Origin: a virus
DNA length: 27,669 nucleotides
Virus record (IMG/VR): IMGVR_UViG_3300048586_000138
Coordinates: 1 to 27,669 of that record
Strand: one strand, 5' to 3'
Both the position numbers and the translations under genes were made by a program. The notes beneath the pieces were generated by a model. That model did no database searches, had not been told where the DNA came from, and was given only the letters and a program-made list of their open reading frames with translations. Positions 6,630 through 14,092 of the stretch are shown piece by piece. Numbering within the stretch: position 1 is the stretch's first letter; the number at the start of each line of letters is the position of its first letter.

Positions 6630-8142
6630 GCAGGCCAGCGGCATACGTCCCCTGGGCCAAGGCGCATCGAACGCATGGCACTACCTCCACGACCAGGTAA
6701 AGAAGGAGGTCTTCTTCGGGGGATCGGCCGGACCCGGTAAGACCTTCCTCGGCTGCTTCTGGCTGGTGCTTGCCTGCCTGAAGTACCGCGCCATCCGATC
6801 GGCCATCTTCCGGGCCACGGCTGAAGACCTGCGCAAGTCCTCCCTTGTGACGCTGTTCGAGGTGCTGGAGAAGTCCGGGCTGAAGGACGGCACCCACTAC
6901 CGATACACCGAGGGCAAGGGCTTCCTGCTCTACAACGGGAGCACGATCGAACTGGACTACCTGAAGTATGAGCCCAAGGACCCGAACTATTCGCGCCTCG
7001 GGGGGCGGGCCTACACCTACGCCTTCGTGGATGAAGGGGACCAGGTGGAGGAGCGGGGCGTTGGGGTGCTATCCGGCCGCCTGCGCTACCGGACCACGGA
7101 GATATGCCACGCCTGCGCCGCCGAGGGGCTGGCCGTGAAGTCCAAGGCGGTGGACTGCGACGACGAGGGCAACCCGGTCCAGTGGGAGTGCTACAACTGC
7201 GGCACATGGAGCAAGGGACTGGTGCCTAAGTTGCTGATCACCGGCAACCCGGGCGACTACTGGACGAAGTACCGCTACGTGATGAACAAAGAGGGGGAGC
7301 GCGTCAAGCTCAAGCCCCACCAAGCCCGGGTGCTGGTGCTGCTGTCGGACAACCCGGACAAGGCGCACGTGGCCAGCTACCGCCGCCAACTGGAGGACGG
7401 GGACGACGAGTACGACAAGGCCCGCCTGCTGGATGGGGACTGGAACGCCACGCGCAAGACCGGGCGGGAGTTCTTCCACAGGTACGACAGGGCGAAGCAC
7501 GTCATGCGGATCCCGTACAACCCGGACCTGGCCCTTCACTTCACGATGGACTTCAACACGGCCCCCTACATCACCGGCCAGGCCGCTCAGATATGGTGGG
7601 AGGAGGACCGCAAGCGATGGCGGTGCCACTTCCTCAAGGAGTACTGCCTTGTTCACCCGTTCGCCACGACCGAGGCCCTAGCTCAATCCATGGCGAAGGA
7701 CATGCGGGACGGGGCGTTCGCGGGCCATGCCAAGGGATGCTACTACTACGGCGATGCTACTGGGAAGAACAAGACGACCCAAGTCGTAGGGGCCATCCGG
7801 CACAACTACGACATCGTAGAGAAGGATCTGCGGACATTCCTGCACAACAACAGCGACCGGGTGATCCGGCGCAACCCTCCGCACAGCGTGGTGCGGGACT
7901 TCGGCAACGCCTACTTCGATGGGAGGATCGGCCTGTGGGTGACGTTCGACCCGGGGATGGTCAACACCACGATGGACATGATCCAGGTGAAGGAGGCGGC
8001 GGACGGCGGGATCTTGAAGGTGATGGAGAAGGACAGGGCCACGGGGGTAACCTATGAGAAGTACGGCCACTGCTTGCAGGCGTCCTACTACCTGACGGTG
8101 GGAGCCTTCCCGGACCTGTTTGCGCGGTTCGTTCGGAAGTGA
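6622..8142 (+). CDS. terL: Terminase large subunit (ATPase-nuclease)
   Basis: The motor that cuts and pumps phage DNA into the procapsid through the portal. The 506-residue protein has Walker A GGSAGPGKT at 33-41, a Walker B-like YAFVDEGD at 133-140, a coupling motif ITGNP at 206-210, and a C-terminal RNase H-fold nuclease with acidic residues in FTMDFN (D310) and YYYGDATG (D378). Between the ATPase motifs lies an insert with two cysteine pairs, CHAC at 162-165 and CYNC at 190-193, likely a zinc knuckle. Length is normal. It is translated from an ATG overlapping terS by 8 bases. Its stop codon is part of the repeated promoter module P1. Confidence 0.95.
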   Translation: MNEQASGIRPLGQGASNAWHYLHDQVKKEVFFGGSAGPGKTFLGCFWLVLACLKYRAIRSAIFRATAEDLRKSSLVTLFEVLEKSGLKDGTHYRYTEGKGFLLYNGSTIELDYLKYEPKDPNYSRLGGRAYTYAFVDEGDQVEERGVGVLSGRLRYRTTEICHACAAEGLAVKSKAVDCDDEGNPVQWECYNCGTWSKGLVPKLLITGNPGDYWTKYRYVMNKEGERVKLKPHQARVLVLLSDNPDKAHVASYRRQLEDGDDEYDKARLLDGDWNATRKTGREFFHRYDRAKHVMRIPYNPDLALHFTMDFNTAPYITGQAAQIWWEEDRKRWRCHFLKEYCLVHPFATTEALAQSMAKDMRDGAFAGHAKGCYYYGDATGKNKTTQVVGAIRHNYDIVEKDLRTFLHNNSDRVIRRNPPHSVVRDFGNAYFDGRIGLWVTFDPGMVNTTMDMIQVKEAADGGILKVMEKDRATGVTYEKYGHCLQASYYLTVGAFPDLFARFVRK

Positions 8143-8153
8143 CGAACGGTTCG
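8143..8153. promoter_or_regulatory. Palindromic operator candidate, copy 1
   Basis: The 11-base sequence CGAACGGTTCG is a perfect inverted repeat (arms CGAAC and GTTCG around one G) starting directly after the terL stop. The same 11-mer lies at 12145-12155, in the same position relative to a promoter. A one-base centre cannot form an RNA hairpin, so a DNA-binding dimer is more likely than a terminator. It sits 9 bases upstream of the -33 element. Confidence 0.6.
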
Positions 8154-8162
8154 GGCCAAGGC

Positions 8163-8194
8163 TTGCAAATGTAAAAGCGGAGGCGGTATGTTTG
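8163..8194 (+). promoter_or_regulatory. Bacteroidota-type promoter P1
   Basis: A TTGCA element at 8163-8167 and TATGTTTG at 8187-8194 match the Bacteroidota sigma-ABfr consensus (TTG at -33, TAnnTTTG at -7), with start-to-start spacing of 24. The spacing and flanking bases equal those of P2 at 12165. Transcription would begin around 8198-8202, within a few bases of the ATG at 8202. Confidence 0.75.
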
Positions 8195-8201
8195 CCATAC
8201 C

Positions 8202-8588
8202 ATGAAACTCTGCTGCCCCCGTCCAATGCTCCAGCGCGTGAACGATACGCTGCGCCAGTGCCTATGCTGCGGCAAGGTGACCAACACGGTCAAGCGCAAG
8301 CCATCCAAGAGCCCACCACTGCCAGCCGCCCCGGACGGGTACGTGAAGGCGGCGGTACTTGCCGAACGCTACGGGGTCACATCCAAGGCGATCAACCAAT
8401 GGGCGCACCGGGGGCTGGTATCACGTTACGGCCTCTACCATTACTGGGAGAAGGACGTGGCGGCATGCGCTGACCACCTGCACGAATCGGTATCCAAGGC
8501 CGTGCGTACATCTTCGGTGAATACCCGTGGCCTTGGCACCAAGGTGAAGCACGGATCCATGAGCTACTACGGCAACCTGAACCAGTGA
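8202..8588 (+). CDS. Zinc-ribbon plus helix-turn-helix protein
   Basis: A probable DNA-binding regulator of 128 residues. Cysteines at 4, 5, 20, 22 and 23 (MKLCCPRPML and QCLCCGKV) form a short zinc-ribbon-like N-terminus. After a basic proline-rich linker comes a MerR/excisionase-type helix-turn-helix at about 48-85, with AERYGVTSKAINQWAHRGLV as its core. The start at 8202 keeps the first cysteine pair but leaves almost no leader after promoter P1; ATG 8226 is the alternative. It is the first gene after the twin-type promoter and a candidate to act on the nearby palindromes, though nothing in the sequence proves this. It overlaps the following membrane protein by 4 bases. Confidence 0.75.
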   Translation: MKLCCPRPMLQRVNDTLRQCLCCGKVTNTVKRKPSKSPPLPAAPDGYVKAAVLAERYGVTSKAINQWAHRGLVSRYGLYHYWEKDVAACADHLHESVSKAVRTSSVNTRGLGTKVKHGSMSYYGNLNQ

Positions 8589-9100
8589 ACCAAATGACCT
8601 ACCCCATCACCTGCCTCCTCTGCACGGTCATCCTCGCCATCGCCTCGGGCATCATCGAAGCCTTGGTCGTCCAAGTGAGGACCGCCACCGGCGTAGGCCG
8701 CAACCTTGAGCACGACATCCTGCTCACCGGACGGCTGCTGATCGGCGGGATCGGTATCGTGTTCCTCGGGTACATCGAGCAAGCCAGCGCCATGCAGATG
8801 CTGATGGTGACCTTCGCGTGCATGGCCGCCTTCGCCATGGTCCACCGGGTCGTGTTCAACCTGTGCCACCGGAAGCAGATCACATACATGGGACCCGAGA
8901 CGCGCACAGCAGAAGACGCGCAGTACGATACGCTCTGGCATAGCATCGCGGCCAAGGAGGAGGTCCACGAGCGCGTGTTGTTCAGGCCCGATGCGGTCCA
9001 GTACGTCCCCCGGTTCGCCCACGCGCCGTTCGTGTTCGCGGTCGTGTTCGAGGCTTTGGTGTGCGGAGTCTGTGTATTCATTGCCTTGGCGGTACATTAG
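8585..9100 (+). CDS. Multi-pass membrane protein
   Basis: A 171-residue protein with about four membrane helices: ITCLLCTVILAIASGIIEAL near 8-27, LLIGGIGIVFLGYI near 50-63, MLMVTFACMAAFAMVHRVVF near 72-91, and a C-terminal VFAVVFEALVCGVCVFIALA. A charged cytoplasmic-looking loop of about 50 residues lies between helices 3 and 4. Translation may start at the GTG at 8585, which overlaps the previous stop in the GTGA style, or at ATG 8594. Function unknown. Cotranscription with an HTH protein under its own promoter suits a moron acting on the host envelope, such as superinfection exclusion. Confidence 0.7.
   Translation: MNQMTYPITCLLCTVILAIASGIIEALVVQVRTATGVGRNLEHDILLTGRLLIGGIGIVFLGYIEQASAMQMLMVTFACMAAFAMVHRVVFNLCHRKQITYMGPETRTAEDAQYDTLWHSIAAKEEVHERVLFRPDAVQYVPRFAHAPFVFAVVFEALVCGVCVFIALAVH
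9069..9100 (+). promoter_or_regulatory. Weak promoter candidate upstream of portal
   Basis: TCTG at 9069-9072 and TACATTAG at 9093-9100 match the TTTG and TAnnTTTG elements with one mismatch each at the 24-base spacing seen in P1 and P2. The distance from the -7 end to the portal ATG (18 bases) is like that of P4 and P5. It overlaps the end of the membrane-protein gene. Confidence 0.35.
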
Positions 9101-9118
9101 CGGCCACAACGCCGCCCC

Positions 9119-11215
9119 ATGAAGCTCGAACAAGCCGTACGGATCGCCCTTCCCAACGTATCCCAGAAGCTCAAGCACGAGCACTACGAACGCGTCACGC
9201 ACCTGACCAGCCACTACTACCGGCCCATGATCACCGGCGAAGGGGCCGAGCACCTTATCCGGCGCTTCAACATGCGAGAGGACGAGGCGGCATACAAGCA
9301 GCGGCTACTCCTCACCCAACTGATCACCCCGGCGATCACCAATACGCTGATGTCACCAGCCCGCAAGGTGCCCAAGGTGAAGCCGGTGGTGGATAGCGCG
9401 ACCTTCGGGCAGGAGAAGGCTAAGGAGGATGAGAAGTTCAACGAAGCGGTCGCCAACTTCTACGCGGGCAAGAACGTCGACCACTACTTCGCCTCGGTCC
9501 TGATCGACCAGAGCGCCATCGACCCCAACGCCTTCTGCTTGGTGCTGTTCGACGACTACGATGCCACCTTCGAAAGCGCACGCGGGTATCCATCCATCGT
9601 ATCGAGCGCCGACGCATGGAACTTCCGCTACGCCAACGGGGAGCTGATTTGGCTGATGGTACACCGCGACATCAAGTACGTGGAGGCCAAGGTTCCGGAG
9701 AAAGGGAAGAAGCTGCCCACGGGCAACAAGCCCGAGGAGGTGGTGAAGGACGGGCACGCCTTCTGGCTGTACACGGACCGGAACCACATCACCTTCACCC
9801 AGGTGGACAGCGGCAAGCTGACCAAGGGAGCCGAGGGCCTGGTGCTGGACAGCAATGGCAACGCGGTGGGCAGCTTCGAGAACATCACCACTGGCAAAGG
9901 CGCTGGCTACTTCTACCGGGTAGGGCCCAACGAACTGTACGAGGTGGCCTTCTACGCCCACAACACGGGCATGGTGCAGGCGTTCCGCATCGGCTACGTG
10001 CCAGACCAGAGCACCAAGGGGGAAACCTGCGTGAACCTGTGGCACCCGGCGCTGCCATACCTGCTCAAAGGCATCAAGGCTGGCAGCGAGCTCGACCTGA
10101 GCGCGGCGCTCCATGCGTTCCTCCAGAAGATCATGTACGCGAACCGCTGCGAAGGGTTCCGGGGATCGGACGGCACGCTGACGGAGTGCAACATGGGGTA
10201 CGAGCCCGGAGGCGCAAAGTGTAAGGCCTGCAACGGCTCCGGCCTTCAGGTGCATCGCAGCGGGCAGGACCACATCACCCTGTCGATGCCCCGCAGCAAG
10301 GACGAGATCTTCCCCTTGGCGGAATTGGTCCACTACGTACAACTCCCGGTCGAAGTGCTGGAGTGGCAGGACAAGTACGTGGACAAGCTGGAGCAAGCGT
10401 GCTACCGGGCGGTCTACAACTCGGACCGCTTCAGGGCGAACGCTTCGGAGGTGACGGCCACGGGCGAGATCATCGACCTGCAAGCTGTGTACGATGCACT
10501 GAAGCCCCTGGCCGATTGGTACAGCCAGAGCCGGGTGCTGGTGTACAACCTCGAGGCGGTGTATGTGAGCAGCGCAGAGGTGGCCGACAAGTCCTTCACG
10601 GTCGCCCACGAGTTCCCCCGCAACATGCGCTTCGAGACGCTGGCCGAGCGGGTGAAGCTGATGGGAGAGATGCGGACGGCCGGGGCGAGTTCATCGGCCT
10701 TGGCACAGGTGAACAACGACATCCTGCAAGACCTGTACATCGACGACCCGCGTGAACTGCTCAAGGCACAGGTGCAGGCGTCCTTCGATCCGTTCCTTGG
10801 GAAGAACGAGGCGACGATCGTGAGCATGATCTCGCAGGACCTGACCACCGAGGAGAACAAGGTGCTGTGGACGAACTTCGCCTACGTGTTCGCCGAATGC
10901 GAGGAGAGGGCGGGAACGATGCCGGATGAGAACGGCAAACCCGTGGACTTCTATTCCATGTCCCGCGCCAAGCAGCAGGAGATGATCGACGAGGTGGTGG
11001 AGGAACTTATCGAGGAGATCGACGAGAAGAAGGAGGCCAACGTTGCGTCCTTCGGGATGCCGGGTACCGATGGGCAGGACGAGCAGGACAACGGCACGGG
11101 CGAAGGGGAGAACGCGGACAGCCCGGATGACATCGACGCAGATGATCCAGCCGGACAAGGATCCGGTAATACCGACGACCTGCCAGCAAGCCCCGGCAAT
11201 AGCGCCACGGCATGA
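9119..11215 (+). CDS. Portal protein
   Basis: The portal is the dodecameric ring at the capsid vertex through which DNA enters and leaves. Assignment rests on position directly after the packaging genes, size (698 residues) and architecture: an alpha-helical N-terminus, a central beta/alpha region (AFCLVLFDDYDATF, SSADAWNFRYANGELIW), a long helical segment near 400-470 (WQDKYVDKLEQACYRAVYN), and a very acidic C-terminal tail rich in D, E and G. Unusual is a cysteine insert near residues 343-375, with ECNMGY and KCKACNGSG in a DnaJ-like CxxCxGxG style, probably a zinc knuckle. The ATG at 9119 follows a short gap. Its stop overlaps the head morphogenesis gene by 4 bases. Confidence 0.82.
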   Translation: MKLEQAVRIALPNVSQKLKHEHYERVTHLTSHYYRPMITGEGAEHLIRRFNMREDEAAYKQRLLLTQLITPAITNTLMSPARKVPKVKPVVDSATFGQEKAKEDEKFNEAVANFYAGKNVDHYFASVLIDQSAIDPNAFCLVLFDDYDATFESARGYPSIVSSADAWNFRYANGELIWLMVHRDIKYVEAKVPEKGKKLPTGNKPEEVVKDGHAFWLYTDRNHITFTQVDSGKLTKGAEGLVLDSNGNAVGSFENITTGKGAGYFYRVGPNELYEVAFYAHNTGMVQAFRIGYVPDQSTKGETCVNLWHPALPYLLKGIKAGSELDLSAALHAFLQKIMYANRCEGFRGSDGTLTECNMGYEPGGAKCKACNGSGLQVHRSGQDHITLSMPRSKDEIFPLAELVHYVQLPVEVLEWQDKYVDKLEQACYRAVYNSDRFRANASEVTATGEIIDLQAVYDALKPLADWYSQSRVLVYNLEAVYVSSAEVADKSFTVAHEFPRNMRFETLAERVKLMGEMRTAGASSSALAQVNNDILQDLYIDDPRELLKAQVQASFDPFLGKNEATIVSMISQDLTTEENKVLWTNFAYVFAECEERAGTMPDENGKPVDFYSMSRAKQQEMIDEVVEELIEEIDEKKEANVASFGMPGTDGQDEQDNGTGEGENADSPDDIDADDPAGQGSGNTDDLPASPGNSATA

Positions 11216-12144
11216 ACCAAGGAGCCGCCAAGACCATCCGGGACGCTGAACGCCTGCTCGACCAAGGGCAGCGGGCGCGGCTTGCCGATATGGGGGCGCT
11301 GGAGAAGCTGATCACCATCCGCCTGCTGGCTGAACTATCCAGCGATCTACAGGAAGGCGAGGACGGCCGGGTGCGCTCCACGAGGGGATCGGTATCGGTA
11401 GCCCGGATGGTGGATCAGGTGTTCAAGGCCGTGGAGAAGCGGGGGCTGAAGAAGATCGGCCGGGATGCCGTCAAGGACATGCGCGGCGTGCTGGATCTCA
11501 ACGCCCGGTACTACGGGCAGATCGCCGAGCCCAAGGGCGGCAGCTTCCCCGAGATCAAGAAGACGGTCGATGCCATCATGCGCAAGCGCCTCGGCCTGAC
11601 CCCCAAGCACCAGATCAACCCCAAGGGGTACATGGGGGAGCTATCCAAGACCGACAAGGCGCGGGAGGAGGTGAAGAAGATGATCGCCAAGGCCATCGCA
11701 GCGGGTCGCCCCATGCGGGAACTGGAGCGGGCGGTGAAGGTGAAGGTGGCCGGGACGAAGAACACGCCCGGCGTCCTGGAGCGCAACCTGGGCGGGTTCC
11801 TTCTGGATGCGTATCAGGTGGCCGACGCGGTGACTGGCAACGAGTTCGCCAAGCGGTTAGACCTTCGCTACTTCATCTACTCGGGCGGGCTGATCGAAAC
11901 GAGCCGCGCATTCTGCCGGAAGCGGAACAACAAGGTCTTCACCACTGAGGAGGCTACGAACGCGAAGACGGGCTGGGCTACCGACCCGACGCTGCCCAGG
12001 ACCAAGGAGGAGAAGGACAGCGGGAGCGTTGCGGATTACGCGCCGCTGGAGGACCGAGGCAGATGGCAATGTCGCCACAGGCTGCTGTACATCAGCGAGC
12101 AAGAGGCCCGCCGCCGCCGCCCGGACCTGTTCACAGGAAAGTGA
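11212..12144 (+). CDS. Mu F-like head morphogenesis / minor head protein
   Basis: Minor head proteins of this group (Mu gpF, SPP1 gp7) bind the portal and help procapsid assembly. The 310-residue protein has a helical N-terminal two-thirds and a C-terminal domain with the family-type segments YSGGLIETSRAFCRKRN at 223-239, a following KVFTTEEA, a tryptophan-containing WATDP, and CRHRLLYIS from 287. The paired cysteines and histidine (C235, C287, H289) could form a metal site as in the Phage_Mu_F family. The ATGA overlap with the portal and the position fit. The stop codon is the first element of the second repeated promoter module. Confidence 0.8.
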   Translation: MNQGAAKTIRDAERLLDQGQRARLADMGALEKLITIRLLAELSSDLQEGEDGRVRSTRGSVSVARMVDQVFKAVEKRGLKKIGRDAVKDMRGVLDLNARYYGQIAEPKGGSFPEIKKTVDAIMRKRLGLTPKHQINPKGYMGELSKTDKAREEVKKMIAKAIAAGRPMRELERAVKVKVAGTKNTPGVLERNLGGFLLDAYQVADAVTGNEFAKRLDLRYFIYSGGLIETSRAFCRKRNNKVFTTEEATNAKTGWATDPTLPRTKEEKDSGSVADYAPLEDRGRWQCRHRLLYISEQEARRRRPDLFTGK

Positions 12145-12155
12145 CGAACGGTTCG
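12145..12155. promoter_or_regulatory. Palindromic operator candidate, copy 2
   Basis: Second exact copy of the inverted repeat CGAACGGTTCG, again directly after a stop codon and again 9 bases upstream of a TTGCA element. Together with the six preceding bases, AAGTGA, this gives a 17-base identity with 8137-8153. Confidence 0.6.
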
Positions 12156-12164
12156 CCGTTGGCC

Positions 12165-12196
12165 TTGCATATTTGAAACGGACGGCGCTATCTTTG
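12165..12196 (+). promoter_or_regulatory. Bacteroidota-type promoter P2
   Basis: TTGCA at 12165-12169 and TATCTTTG at 12189-12196 match the -33 and -7 elements with the same spacing as P1. By hand alignment, 42 of 58 positions from AAGTGA to the end of the -7 box are identical between the two modules, without gaps. Transcription would start around 12200-12204, ahead of the ATG at 12222. Confidence 0.75.
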
Positions 12197-12221
12197 GCGG
12201 GTGACTAAACAGCACCAGACC

Positions 12222-13061
12222 ATGCCAACACGAAAGAAGACCGCCCCTAAGAAGACCACAGCCAGGAAGGAACCAAAGGCATCGCCGAAGGCCCGCAAGC
12301 CGTCACAGCTTGACCGGATCGAGCGCATCCTGAAGGACCACGGCAGCAAGATCAACGAACTACTGGACCGCACGGAGGATAGGATAACGGGAAGTCCAGC
12401 GCCTATCAATATCCACATCACAGAGCAGCCTGAGGGATTGCAGCCAGGCGACTACACGGACGCATCGAAGGAGACTGCCGATGCACTGACGGCGATGGGG
12501 TTCAAGTGGCATGACCTCGACAGGACCAAGTGCAAACTGATTGAATGGAGGATGGATGCAGTAATTGTAAACTGGGATTTTCGCGGACGCGCCTACCTCG
12601 ACCCCGCCACGTTTCTTTCCCGTGCTGCCGTGACTGCCAAGGCGCTCGGGCTGGTTCCGGTGGAGCCTTGGGCGCCGGTTGTTGGTCAGTGGGTCAAGTT
12701 CAGGGATGGGTCATGGCAGCAAAAGAAGTACGGTGGTATCGCAAAGGTGAAGAGAGGACTAACCGAGGAAGGACACTACCTGACCGAATGTGTCAGCGCA
12801 GAGCCATCTGGATACTACTTCGAGGTCAGCGAGGCTCGCCCCGCCACGGAAGACGAGATAGCCGCCCACCTTGCAGAGCAGGATGCGATGAAGCCCGTGG
12901 TGTTCGGGACGCGGGTCAATCACACCACACTAGGCCAAGGGATATGGATGGGCATGGATGGAATCCTTCACGAGTTGGCGTTTCTGAAGCACGGGAAAGA
13001 CCATCAGCACCAATGGTCAACCATCCTGTGCCCACGCGCAATGTTCACCGTAATCGACTGA
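12222..13061 (+). CDS. Accessory protein with basic tail and phage repeat-like domains
   Basis: A 279-residue protein, function unknown. The first 35 residues are lysine, proline and alanine rich (TRKKTAPKKTTARKEPKASP), like histone-type DNA-binding tails, followed by a short coiled coil (LDRIERILKDHGSKINELLD). A first globular part, with ETADALTAMGFKWHD and AVIVNWDFRGRAYLDP, looks like a small domain common in phage accessory proteins. A second, with VVGQWVKFRDGSW, GIAKVKRG and YYFEVSEARPATEDEIAAHL, resembles small barrel modules seen in Bacteroidota phage proteins. A GTG start at 12201 would lie at the predicted transcription start, so ATG 12222 is preferred. First gene of the P2 cassette. 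Confidence 0.7.
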   Translation: MPTRKKTAPKKTTARKEPKASPKARKPSQLDRIERILKDHGSKINELLDRTEDRITGSPAPINIHITEQPEGLQPGDYTDASKETADALTAMGFKWHDLDRTKCKLIEWRMDAVIVNWDFRGRAYLDPATFLSRAAVTAKALGLVPVEPWAPVVGQWVKFRDGSWQQKKYGGIAKVKRGLTEEGHYLTECVSAEPSGYYFEVSEARPATEDEIAAHLAEQDAMKPVVFGTRVNHTTLGQGIWMGMDGILHELAFLKHGKDHQHQWSTILCPRAMFTVID

Positions 13062-13065
13062 GGTC

Positions 13066-13266
13066 ATGAAAGCCACAGCATACTCCATCAGCTACAATCA
13101 ACCAGAGAGGAGCGGCCCATTTCGCTGGCACGTTTACCGTACCATCACAGGGAAGCGCATTCACTTGGCAACCAGTGCGACAAAGGCCATAGCCATTGCT
13201 GAGGCGAAAGAGGTGGTCCGCAACCTCGGCGGTAGGCTTGAGGCAACGGGCTATCAGACTCTTTGA
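13066..13266 (+). CDS. Small protein, possibly DUF2188-like
   Basis: A 66-residue protein of the layout strand-strand-helix: YSISYNQPERSGPFRWHVYR, then LATSATKAIAIAEAKEVV and RNLGGRLEATGYQ. The order W-x-V followed by a helix of alternating A/E and a final GG-x-L recalls DUF2188, but the match is by eye and weak. It starts 4 bases after the previous gene and ends 1 base before the XRE-type gene, within the cassette. Base use is visibly less GC-rich than in the head genes on either side. Confidence 0.6.
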   Translation: MKATAYSISYNQPERSGPFRWHVYRTITGKRIHLATSATKAIAIAEAKEVVRNLGGRLEATGYQTL

Positions 13267-13267
13267 A

Positions 13268-13549
13268 ATGACCCAGAAGCAGATCGGCGCGGCAGTGCGC
13301 AAGGCAAGAGGCCAGCGCAGCATCCGGGAAGTAGCCGGGGCCGCTGGCCTCCACCGTGACCAGGTGACTGGCATTGAGCAAGCCACGAAAGCTTACACAG
13401 TGCTCAGTCTCTTGGCTCTGTGCAAGGCCGTTGGGCTGCATTTGGTATTACAGGCCAAAGGCTCAGAGGCTGCATTTGACAAGGGTGCAACTGGCTCAGA
13501 CGATGTTCGGGGGTATGCTTGCCACCAACTAGGAAATTGCCACAAGTAA
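13268..13549 (+). CDS. XRE-family helix-turn-helix regulator
   Basis: A 93-residue Cro/C1-type DNA-binding protein. It begins MTQKQIGAAVRKARGQ, then has a helix-turn-helix at about 18-40 with SIREVAGAAGLHRDQVTGIE and the following VLSLLALCKAVGLHLVLQ, the usual fourth and fifth helices of the fold. The last 25 residues are glycine-rich and probably disordered. ATG 13268 lies 1 base after the previous stop; the upstream in-frame ATG at 13196 overlaps it and lacks domain support. XRE proteins bind short palindromes as dimers, so it is a natural candidate for the CGAACGGTTCG sites at P1 and at its own promoter P2; this is inference. Confidence 0.82.
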   Translation: MTQKQIGAAVRKARGQRSIREVAGAAGLHRDQVTGIEQATKAYTVLSLLALCKAVGLHLVLQAKGSEAAFDKGATGSDDVRGYACHQLGNCHK

Positions 13550-13562
13550 CATAACATCGACC

Positions 13563-14075
13563 ATGAACATCGAAGATCAGGCACGCAGGGAGGCGGAGGA
13601 GTTACTACGATTTAAACTTCGTAGCGCCATTGCAGATAAGGAAATGGTGGTGAACCAAGCCAACCGTGACGTTCAGTGTTACGACGGGTGGTCCTGCGAT
13701 TACAAGGCGTGGCAGGATGACTGTGACGCTGTGATCAACGGGCTTCTGAAAGAAATAGAGGCAATATCCGAGAGGACCAAGGCACAGCCGCTAGCATCAC
13801 CATGGAACAAGCAGCAGATCATAGACGCCGCCGTTGAATCCTTCGACATTGGCCCCGAGGACGAAGATGCCGTGCTGCGCTTCGGGATGAAGTTGCAGGA
13901 CATGGAGGATGCCGAGCGCAAGGCACAGCCGCCGGCGGAGGAGGTGATGGAGGTGATTATGCAATGGCTATCGGAGCGGTCCAGCTTGACCGGAGAACTC
14001 CGCGACCGCCTCGCCACCCTGTTCACCACATCCGCAGCCATGGCAGACATTGAGCGGTGCCAGGCAAAAGGCTGA
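13563..14075 (+). CDS. Hypothetical helical protein, 170 residues
   Basis: Not recognised. The protein is acidic and mostly helical: DQARREAEELLRFKLRSAIA, a middle part with VINGLLKEIEAISERTKAQ, WNKQQIIDAAVESFDIGPED, and a final LSERSSLTGELRDRLATLF. Two cysteines lie near residues 39-45 (VQCYDGWSCDY). It follows a 13-base gap after the XRE gene and ends 17 bases before a strong terminator, so it is the last gene of the P2 cassette. Possibly a regulatory or anti-host protein; there is no direct evidence. Confidence 0.65.
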   Translation: MNIEDQARREAEELLRFKLRSAIADKEMVVNQANRDVQCYDGWSCDYKAWQDDCDAVINGLLKEIEAISERTKAQPLASPWNKQQIIDAAVESFDIGPEDEDAVLRFGMKLQDMEDAERKAQPPAEEVMEVIMQWLSERSSLTGELRDRLATLFTTSAAMADIERCQAKG

Positions 14076-14089
14076 GGGTAACTTTACCC
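14076..14089. repeat. Short inverted repeat before the terminator
   Basis: GGGTAACTTTACCC is a perfect inverted repeat with 6-base arms around CT, immediately after the TGA of the preceding gene and 3 bases before the terminator stem. Its two-base centre is too small for a stable hairpin, so a protein site or chance is possible. Confidence 0.35.
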
Positions 14090-14092
14090 CAT

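Noticed and set aside
8122-8147. Terminator hairpin after terL formed by GTTCGT and ACGAAC
   Set aside because: The 6-bp stem has a 9-base loop and no T tract, and the same bases are better explained as part of the repeated palindrome module.
9353-10609. 418-residue open frame on the minus strand across the portal gene
   Set aside because: It is antiphase to a well-supported portal gene, has no neighbour on its strand, and reads as valine/histidine/glycine-rich shadow sequence typical of GC-rich DNA.
12201-12221. GTG start for the first gene of the P2 cassette
   Set aside because: It would lie at the predicted transcription start; ATG 12222 leaves a normal short leader and begins the basic tail.
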